Below are positions 13,622 through 19,017 of a DNA stretch of 19,017 nucleotides, one piece after another. The stretch is taken from NCBI GenBank assembly GCA_030271555.1, contig JARXKQ010000001.1:1-19017 (forward strand). The letters run 5' to 3'. The notes below the pieces were generated by a model. That model saw nothing but the letters and a program-made list of their open reading frames with translations. It made no database searches and was not told the origin of the DNA. Source of the stretch: Chloroflexota bacterium (GTDB lineage Bacteria > Chloroflexota > Limnocylindria > Limnocylindrales > CSP1-4). The first letter of the stretch is position 1; the number at the start of each line of letters is the position of its first letter. The position numbers were made by a program, and so were the translations under genes.

Positions 13622-14337
13622 GCGCCCGGCTGGGGTGTCGCGGTCGGCTTGGTGGTCGGCGCGGCTGCTGGTTGCTCCGGCATAACCCGCAGGGCGAGCC
13701 ACGTTGGGTTCGAGCCGGTGCGGTCCCGGCTGATCTCAAAGAAGTAGTCGCCAACCGGCCATTCGCCGTTCGCGCCAAGCGGAGTTGGCGGCGCGAGGTA
13801 CACCTCACCTTCTGAGGCGAGCGCGCTATCGATGACGCGCGCCCCGGCAACGGGCACGATCGCCCCAGTGGCGTCGCGCCGCCAGAGCGACACCGCCGCA
13901 GCCTGGGCGAGACGAGTTGCGTGTTGCTGACCCGGCGCGCAGAAGCCGATGCCCGCCACGTTCGGTCCGAAGACGCGCACTGATTCGGTGCCGCTCGCAT
14001 CCGCCGCAACAAATTGCGGCGCCGCCGGCCAGACCGTGCGAACCGCCGTCGTGCCGTGGTCCTGGATGGCCGTCAGACGCCAGTTGTCGGTCGGGAAGCA
14101 CTGTTGGAAGAAGCCCGATTCGCCCGTGACCGCGGTTGGCTGTGGGGTCTGGGCCAACGTCGTCTGGATCGGGTGGTTGCTGGTATCGGTCGTTTCGGCC
14201 GGGGCGGGCCAGGGCTTGATCAGGGCGAGAACGACAAAGATCGCTGCGACTGAGATGAGGACCGCTGGCAGGCCGCTATTGGGTGGACGATCGACTCGTT
14301 CGAGTTCGAGTTGTGGGCTCCCGTCGTCGAGAGCCAT
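13618..14337 (-). CDS. Membrane-anchored extracytoplasmic protein of unknown function
   Basis: The 239-residue protein has a cytosolic N-terminus (1-23), one hydrophobic helix (about 24-41, [18 protein letters not shown]) and a long extracytoplasmic part with two cysteines (about 80 and 132) that could form a disulfide. The C-terminal tail is a Pro/Thr/Ala-rich linker ([15 protein letters not shown]). No catalytic motif or named domain is recognised. It begins three bases behind the livF stop, so it is probably the last gene of the branched-chain amino-acid operon and could help receptor docking; this is inference from position alone. Its stop overlaps that of glnQ. Confidence 0.78.
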   Translation of the reverse strand: MALDDGSPQLELERVDRPPNSGLPAVLISVAAIFVVLALIKPWPAPAETTDTSNHPIQTTLAQTPQPTAVTGESGFFQQCFPTDNWRLTAIQDHGTTAVRTVWPAAPQFVAADASGTESVRVFGPNVAGIGFCAPGQQHATRLAQAAAVSLWRRDATGAIVPVAGARVIDSALASEGEVYLAPPTPLGANGEWPVGDYFFEISRDRTGSNPTWLALRVMPEQPAAAPTTKPTATPQPGA

Positions 14338-14340
14338 AAG

Positions 14341-15072
14341 TCAGTCCTCGCCGAGATATGCCTTGCGCACGCCTTCGTTGGCTGCCAATCCGGCCGCCGT
14401 GTCGGACAGGTTGACCAAACCAGTCTGCAGCACGTAGCCGCGGTGGGCAACGGTCAGCGCCTGGAGCGCGTTCTGCTCAACCAGCAGGATGGTCGTGCCC
14501 TGGGCGTTGATCTCCTTGATGATCGAGAAGATCTGCTGGACGAGGATGGGCGAGAGGCCAAGCGACGGCTCGTCGAGCAGGAGCAGGCGCGGCCGCGACA
14601 TCAGCGCCCGGCCGATCGCGAGCATCTGCTGCTCGCCGCCGGACAGGGTGCCGCCAGCCTGCTTGAGGCGCTCCTGGAGGCGCGGGAAAAGCGTCACGAC
14701 GCGGTCCAGGTCCTCGCGCATCTCCGAGTGGTTGCGGGTGTACGCGCCCATCTGAAGATTCTCGAGGACCGACAGGCGCGAGAAGATGCGGCGGCCTTCA
14801 GGCGCGTGGCCGATGCCCGCCTTGACGAGCTTGTGCGCCGGCACCTTGGAAATATCGCGGCCCTCGAAAGTGACCTTGCCCGATCGCGGGTGGAGCAGGC
14901 CGCTCACGGTCTTGAGCGTCGTGGTCTTGCCCGCACCGTTCGACCCCAACAGGGTGACGATCTCCTGCTTGCCGACCTCCATCGTGATGCCCTTCAGCGC
15001 CTGGATGCGGCCGTAATAGGCGTGCACGTTGTCCAGGCGCAGCATCACTTCCGACCCGTTGCCAGTGGTCAT
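14341..15072 (-). CDS. livF: Branched-chain amino-acid type ABC transporter ATPase LivF
   Basis: The 243-residue ATPase has Walker A LLGSNGAGKTTTLKT at about 41-55, Q-loop region replaced by the LivF-specific GIGHAPEGRRIFSRLSVLENL, signature LSGGEQQMLAIGRALM and Walker B LLLLDEPSLGLSP, with H-loop position occupied by Q in VEQN, as is usual for LivF. It pairs with LivG to energise LivH/LivM. The start overlaps the livG stop as ATGA. Length and motifs are normal for the family. Substrates of Liv-type systems range beyond Leu/Ile/Val to urea and other amides, so the ligand is not fixed by homology. Confidence 0.96.
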   Translation of the reverse strand: MTTGNGSEVMLRLDNVHAYYGRIQALKGITMEVGKQEIVTLLGSNGAGKTTTLKTVSGLLHPRSGKVTFEGRDISKVPAHKLVKAGIGHAPEGRRIFSRLSVLENLQMGAYTRNHSEMREDLDRVVTLFPRLQERLKQAGGTLSGGEQQMLAIGRALMSRPRLLLLDEPSLGLSPILVQQIFSIIKEINAQGTTILLVEQNALQALTVAHRGYVLQTGLVNLSDTAAGLAANEGVRKAYLGED

Positions 15073-16121
15073 GCCGCCACCTCGGCTGGTTTGCCCAGGT
15101 AAGCCTCGATGACGCGCGGGTTGGCGCGCACTTCGGCGGGCGTGCCCTCGGCGATCGTCTCGCCGTGGTCGAGCACCGTGATCCAGTCACTGATGTTCAT
15201 GACGACGCGCATGTCGTGCTCGATCAGCAACACGGTCACGCCGAGGTCGTTTCTGAGCCGACCGATCAGGGCGGTCATATCGGCGGTCTCGTTGGGGTTC
15301 ATGCCTGCAGTGGGCTCGTCGAGCAGCAAGAGTGCCGGCTCTGATGCCAGCGCGCGGGCGAGCTCGAGCCGGCGCTGGTCGCCGTAGGGCAGGTTGCGCG
15401 CCAATTGATCATCGATGTCCTTCAGGCCGACCAGCCCTAGGTAGCCACGCGCCTTCTCGGCCGCGGCCACTTCCTCGCGCCGCTTGCGGGGCGTGCTGAT
15501 GATCGCGTCGATGGGGTTCGAGTGAAGCTTCAGGTGCATGCCCACGAGCACGTTCTCGAGTGCGGTCATGTTCTGGAAGAGGCGGATGTTCTGGAACGTG
15601 CGGCCGATGCCGGCGCGAACAACGTCGTTGGGCCGCGCGTTGCGGAAGATGCCCAACGCCTGGATGAACCGCTCATACCAGGGCGGGCGGGCCATGGCAG
15701 TCGGCAGGATAAGCGTGACGACGAGCAGTGCAAGGAGTGCCCACAACGCCTGGATGCGCACATTGGTACCGGCCACTGACAAGCCAATTGCAAGGACCAG
15801 AAAGAACGGCAGGAACCACAGGATGGGCTCGATCCACGACCGCTTCGAGGGTGCGATCAGGCGCTGGCCGCCGATCTCGATCTCGCCTGACGTGGGCGGG
15901 AAAATGCCCGCGATGACATTGAAGAATGTTGTCTTGCCCGCGCCGTTGGGGCCGATCAGGCTGTAGATCTGGCCGCGGTGGATGCGCATGTCGATCTCGT
16001 GCAGCGCGAGCAGGCCGCCGAAGCGCTTCGTTATGTTCGTCGCGACCAGGACGTCGTCAGACTGGGCCGCCTGCGCACTGGGCTTGATGCTCATCGAATC
16101 GGCGTTCGCTGGGTCGCTCAT
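15069..16121 (-). CDS. livG: LivG ATPase with a two-helix membrane insertion inside the ATPase domain
   Basis: From the ATG at 16121 the protein has 350 residues against about 255 for usual LivG. Motifs are intact: Walker A GPNGAGKT at 57-64, Q-loop Q177 in GIGRTFQNIRLF, signature LPYGDQ at 244-249, Walker B LLLLDE at 264-269, H302 in IEHDM. Between GEIEIGGQRLIAP and the Q-loop, where family members have 20 or so residues, lie about 75 extra ones (91-167) with two strongly hydrophobic segments (about 97-117 and 124-142). A GTG at 16124 is an alternative start; GAGG seven bases before the ATG favours the ATG. It begins two bases after the livM stop. Confidence 0.93.
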   Translation of the reverse strand: MSDPANADSMSIKPSAQAAQSDDVLVATNITKRFGGLLALHEIDMRIHRGQIYSLIGPNGAGKTTFFNVIAGIFPPTSGEIEIGGQRLIAPSKRSWIEPILWFLPFFLVLAIGLSVAGTNVRIQALWALLALLVVTLILPTAMARPPWYERFIQALGIFRNARPNDVVRAGIGRTFQNIRLFQNMTALENVLVGMHLKLHSNPIDAIISTPRKRREEVAAAEKARGYLGLVGLKDIDDQLARNLPYGDQRRLELARALASEPALLLLDEPTAGMNPNETADMTALIGRLRNDLGVTVLLIEHDMRVVMNISDWITVLDHGETIAEGTPAEVRANPRVIEAYLGKPAEVAA

Positions 16122-16123
16122 CA

Positions 16124-17302
16124 CTAGACCTCTGGCGTGGCTTCGTCGGGTGAGACGAGCTCCTCAGCGCCCGCACTCTCCGTATGTAGCTCGCGTCGGC
16201 GGCGCACGTTGGGGAAGAGTCCTTCGGGGCGGAACAGCATCATGAGCACGAGCGCGATGCCATAGAGCAGGAATTGGTACTGCACGAAATCGATGTCCGA
16301 CAGGATTGGCACCTGCACGCTATTGAAGAAGTTCGTCAGCTGCGGCAGGAACACCTGTTGGACGACGAAGATCGTGAAGCCACCAATGGCGACGCCCCAG
16401 ATGTTGCCCATGCCGCCCAGCACGATCATCGCCAGGACGGTGAACGAGACGGTGAAGCCGAACTGGACCGGCGCGACCGCGACATTGCGCGCAGCGCTGA
16501 ACACGCCGGCAAAACCGGACGTGGAGGCGCCGATGGCGAAGGCAAGCAACTTGGTGGTGACGGTGTTGATGCCGCTGCTCGACGCCGCCAGCTCATCTTC
16601 GCGGATGGCATTCCAGGATCGACCGAGGCGCGAATCCTGTAACCGATAACAGAGGATCAGCACTCCGGTAAGGATCAGCCCCATTGTTATGTAGAAGCCC
16701 CACGGTTGGGACGCCGAGAAGCAGGTCACGCACTGGCCGGCGATGTTGACGTCGAAGGGCAGGCTGGGCCGATCGATTGCCGAGATGCCGTTGGTGCCGC
16801 CGGCAAGCTCGGCCGAGTTCGTAAAGAACACGGGCACGATCTCACCGAAGCCCAGGGTCACGATCGCCAGGTAGTCGCCTCTGAGGCGCAGTGTGGGCGC
16901 TCCCAAGGTGACGCCGAACAGGGCGGCGATGATCGCGCCCATGATGAGCCACGGCCAGAACGGGATGTGGATGCCGGTGAACTGCGAAGCCACGGCAGCG
17001 TACGAGTAGGCGCCGATGGCGAAGAAGGCGGCGTAGCCCAGGTCGAGCAGGCCGGCCATGCCGATGACGATGTTGAGCCCGAGCACGAGCAGGATGTAGA
17101 TGCCCGCGGTGTTGAACTGCTCGACCCAGACGTTCTGCGTCAGGAAGCCGCTGAACGGCGGCAGCAGGACGATGAACGGCAACACCAGCGTGATCGCCAG
17201 CATGCCGAGCAAGATGGTGGTCGATCGATGGCGCCCGGCGAACTCGCGCATGCGTTCGCGCAGGCCCGGGCGGCGGGGCATCACCTTGGCTGCCGCGCTC
17301 AT
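16124..17302 (-). CDS. livM: Branched-chain amino-acid type ABC transporter permease LivM
   Basis: The 392-residue integral membrane protein has a basic cytosolic leader (1-28), then about nine to ten helices. Family signatures include GLNIVIGMAGLLDLGYAAFFAIGAY at about 74-98, TLRLRGDYLAIVTLGFGEIVPVF, the ATPase-contacting loop SRLGRSWNAIREDELAASSSGIN, and VLGGMGNIWGVAIGG near the end. A cysteine pair (C-VT-C) sits in a periplasmic loop at about 191-194. The C-terminal tail is acidic. The start overlaps the livH stop as ATGA. It forms the translocation pore with LivH. Confidence 0.95.
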   Translation of the reverse strand: MSAAAKVMPRRPGLRERMREFAGRHRSTTILLGMLAITLVLPFIVLLPPFSGFLTQNVWVEQFNTAGIYILLVLGLNIVIGMAGLLDLGYAAFFAIGAYSYAAVASQFTGIHIPFWPWLIMGAIIAALFGVTLGAPTLRLRGDYLAIVTLGFGEIVPVFFTNSAELAGGTNGISAIDRPSLPFDVNIAGQCVTCFSASQPWGFYITMGLILTGVLILCYRLQDSRLGRSWNAIREDELAASSSGINTVTTKLLAFAIGASTSGFAGVFSAARNVAVAPVQFGFTVSFTVLAMIVLGGMGNIWGVAIGGFTIFVVQQVFLPQLTNFFNSVQVPILSDIDFVQYQFLLYGIALVLMMLFRPEGLFPNVRRRRELHTESAGAEELVSPDEATPEV

Positions 17303-18336
17303 GCCCGTTCCGCCGTGCTGACGCCCAGCAGGCCTGACGGCCGCATCACCAGGACGATGATCAATACAGCGAACACGAGCGCCTCTGACCAGCGGGGCAG
17401 ACCCACGACCACGGCCGAGACCTCGATGAAGCCGATCATCAGGCCGCCGAGCGCCGCACCGACAGTGTTGCCAATGCCACCAAGCACGGCGGCGGTGAAG
17501 GCCTTGAGCCCGACGAAGAAGCCGATCGTGAACTGGATCTGGCCGTAGTACAGGCCGTAGACGATGCCCGCCGCGCCAGCAAGGGCGGAGCCGATGAAGA
17601 AGGTCACGGCAATCGTTGTGTTGATGTCGACGCCCATCAGCTGCGCGGCTTCACGGTCCTGCGCGGTGGACCGCATCGCTCGACCCAGGCGCGTGCGCCC
17701 AACGAACAGCTGCAGCGCGGCCATCAGGCCCAGCGAGACGATGAAGATGACCACGTACAGCCATGGAATGGAAGCGCCAAAGACCAGGAACCTGCTCTGC
17801 AGGCTGATCAACTGTGGCGTGGGCACGGGCGACGCGGTCACGACGGCCTGGACGAAGTTGTTCAGGATGAAGCTCACGCCGATGGCTGTGATCAGCGGCG
17901 CCAGGCGTGGCGCGTTACGCAGGGGTCGATAGGCGAATCGCTCGATGCCCACGCCCAGCAGTCCGAGCAGCGGCATGGTGATCAGGAACAAGATCGCGAG
18001 CACGCCCAGGAGCAACAGCGGATCGGCAATGGCGCCGGTGTAACCCAGGAACTTGAATGAGATGAAGTACGCCACGAAGGCGCCGACCATCACCACGTCA
18101 CCGTGGGCGAAGTTGATCAGTTCGATGATGCCGTAGACCATCGTGTAGCCGACGGCCACGAGGATGTAGATGCCACCCGCCGCGAGGGCGTTGAAGAACT
18201 GCGCTGTGGCCAGCGACAAGATCTTGTCAGGCGTTTTGTCGATCGCCGCGAACCACACCATGGCGTACATGAGCGCGAAGCCGACGACGAGCAGCGCTAC
18301 CCCTATCGCTGCCGTTCGGAGCAATCGCCTCAACAC
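17299..18336 (-). CDS. livH: Branched-chain amino-acid type ABC transporter permease LivH
   Basis: The 345-residue membrane protein carries LivH hallmarks: ALAAGGIYILVAVGYTMVYGIIELINFAHGDVVMVGAF at about 50-87, RFAYRPLRNAPRLAPLITAIGVSFIL, the EAA-like loop TRLGRAMRSTAQDREAAQLMGVD and AVLGGIGNTVGAALGG. The first helix (about 10-32) precedes the core, so it is longer than the usual 290-300 residues. GTG at 18336 is chosen because GGAGG lies ten bases upstream. It follows the livK hairpin and is translated before livM with a four-base overlap. Confidence 0.94.
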   Translation of the reverse strand: MLRRLLRTAAIGVALLVVGFALMYAMVWFAAIDKTPDKILSLATAQFFNALAAGGIYILVAVGYTMVYGIIELINFAHGDVVMVGAFVAYFISFKFLGYTGAIADPLLLLGVLAILFLITMPLLGLLGVGIERFAYRPLRNAPRLAPLITAIGVSFILNNFVQAVVTASPVPTPQLISLQSRFLVFGASIPWLYVVIFIVSLGLMAALQLFVGRTRLGRAMRSTAQDREAAQLMGVDINTTIAVTFFIGSALAGAAGIVYGLYYGQIQFTIGFFVGLKAFTAAVLGGIGNTVGAALGGLMIGFIEVSAVVVGLPRWSEALVFAVLIIVLVMRPSGLLGVSTAERA

Positions 18337-18346
18337 GCCGTGAATG

Positions 18347-18351
18347 CCTCC
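18347..18351 (-). promoter_or_regulatory. Ribosome binding site (GGAGG) deciding the GTG start of livH
   Basis: GGAGG on the minus strand lies ten bases before the GTG at 18336 and supports that codon over the TTG that follows it. Confidence 0.6.
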
Positions 18352-18385
18352 GAGTCGAGTGGCGCGCTTGCGCCGGTTAGAAAGA

Positions 18386-18411
18386 ACCGGGAGGCGTTGC
18401 CGCCTCCCGGT
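18386..18411 (-). terminator. 11-bp hairpin with GCAA loop between livK and livH
   Basis: On the minus strand ACCGGGAGGCG and CGCCTCCCGGT form a perfect 11-bp stem with a GCAA tetraloop, followed by TCTTTCT. It lies 16 bases after the livK stop. The short pyrimidine run allows partial termination; with the following operon genes it would let livK mRNA accumulate over the permease and ATPase messages. Confidence 0.8.
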
Positions 18412-18427
18412 CCCACTTGGTCAGGAC

Positions 18428-19017
18428 TTAGCAGCCGTTGGGGCTGAAGGCCTGCTGCTTCACATACACCCAACCGCCCTTGCCGCTCTCGGCCGACGGA
18501 TCGACCTTGTAGAACGACATGACCGGCTGCTCGATGTCACCACAAGCGTTGAAGCTGATGGTGCCCATCGCGGTGCTGTAGCTCTTGCCACTCGAGAAGA
18601 TGTAATCGCGGACCGCTGCGCGCCACTTGGCGAGATCGCCGGCGGCACCGGCCGCCGTGTCCTTGATCGCCTGAATGAGGACCTGTGCGCACGAGAAGCC
18701 CAACGCGCTATACGCGCCCGGAGCCTTGCCGTACTTGGTCTGGAAGTCGGCTGTGAACGTGCTGCCAGAGGGCAGGTCGTGCAGGCCGGCAACCGTGCCG
18801 TGGACATCATTCGAATTATCGACGCCGGCGAGGGTGATGAACGCGCCCTCGCTGCCGCCCGGGGCCAGGTCGGCGATGCCGTCCGGACCGACGAACGGGA
18901 TGGCGCCCATGCCAGCAGCGACCATCTGCTTGCGCGCCAGGCCACCGCCCGTCACCTGCGTGCCACCGAAGTACACGGCCTCAGGATTGAGGGCCGCGGC
19001 TGCGGTGAAGAACGGGG
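18428..19017 (-). CDS. livK: Branched-chain amino-acid type substrate-binding protein LivK, C-terminal part
   Basis: The frame is open to the right edge of the window; 196 residues of the C-terminal part are visible. NPEAVYFGG...GLARKQMVAAGM at the start is the typical family 4 (Peripla_BP_6) strand and helix, followed by ...GKAPGAYSALGFSCAQVLIQAIKDTAA, matching the conserved helix of LivJ/LivK-type receptors, and AMGTISFNACGDIEQPVMSFYKV, matching GxxxFDxxGD. The protein ends PNGC, and cysteines here (FSC, NAC, terminal C) may form disulfides. The N-terminal lobe and signal peptide lie outside. It is the receptor of the LivHMGF importer. Confidence 0.93.
   Translation of the reverse strand, partial: PFFTAAAALNPEAVYFGGTQVTGGGLARKQMVAAGMGAIPFVGPDGIADLAPGGSEGAFITLAGVDNSNDVHGTVAGLHDLPSGSTFTADFQTKYGKAPGAYSALGFSCAQVLIQAIKDTAAGAAGDLAKWRAAVRDYIFSSGKSYSTAMGTISFNACGDIEQPVMSFYKVDPSAESGKGGWVYVKQQAFSPNGC

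Noticed and set aside
14311..15102. Long plus-strand open frame (about 263 codons) opposite livF
   Set aside because: It is antisense to a clear LivF gene, its translation is rich in Arg, Gln, Asp and His without domain features, and such shadows are expected in GC-rich DNA. The same holds for long plus-strand frames at 2419-3276, 5266-5931, 9876-10781 and 16706-17548.

Overview
The window is GC-rich, densely packed bacterial chromosome, mostly coding on the minus strand, with many ATGA-type stop/start overlaps. Gene content (HspR, a KimA-like permease next to paired TrkA/RCK proteins, CsoR, LivKHMGF) and the repeated placement of a TANNNT -10 box only 8-10 nt before start codons (leaderless transcription) suggest a Chloroflexota-like (for example Limnocylindria/Ellin-type) or actinobacterium-like soil or freshwater organism. 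This assignment is an inference; there is no rRNA, tRNA, CRISPR array, insertion sequence or phage gene in the window.

Layout. 1-508 (minus): the heat-shock repressor gene hspR overlaps the start of a partial gene with a PAAAE repeat; a HAIR-like operator covers the hspR promoter. 606-5925 (minus): a compact cluster of metallophosphoesterase, KimA-like K+ permease, universal stress protein, two TrkA-type RCK proteins and a membrane protein of uncertain start, which reads as a potassium-homeostasis module. 5933-6763 (minus): rsmG. 6764-7283: sparse, holding one possible 31-residue membrane peptide. 7284-7667 (minus): copper-type csoR, with a TACT-N7-AGTA operator over its -10 box and start codon. 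7743-9698 (plus): four genes, namely a zinc-ribbon protein, a PD-(D/E)xK-like nuclease-fold protein, hypoxanthine phosphoribosyltransferase and a 4-TM protein.

9708-10820 (minus): a Rieske non-heme iron oxygenase alpha subunit, divergent from a complete polar amino-acid ABC importer (10895-13621, plus: lipoprotein receptor, permease, ATPase). 13618-19017 (minus): a branched-chain amino-acid type ABC operon livK(partial)-livH-livM-livG-livF, followed by an anchored extracytoplasmic protein of unknown function. In both ABC operons the receptor gene is followed by a perfect 11-bp hairpin with a GCAA loop, probably setting a high receptor-to-permease ratio.

The most unusual item is LivG, whose ATPase domain carries an extra segment of about 75 residues with two predicted membrane helices between Walker A and the Q-loop. 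Other items worth attention are the two operator-over-leaderless-promoter arrangements (hspR, csoR), the K+ module with one RCK protein lacking its C-terminal domain, and the uncharacterised zinc-ribbon/nuclease-like pair in front of hpt.
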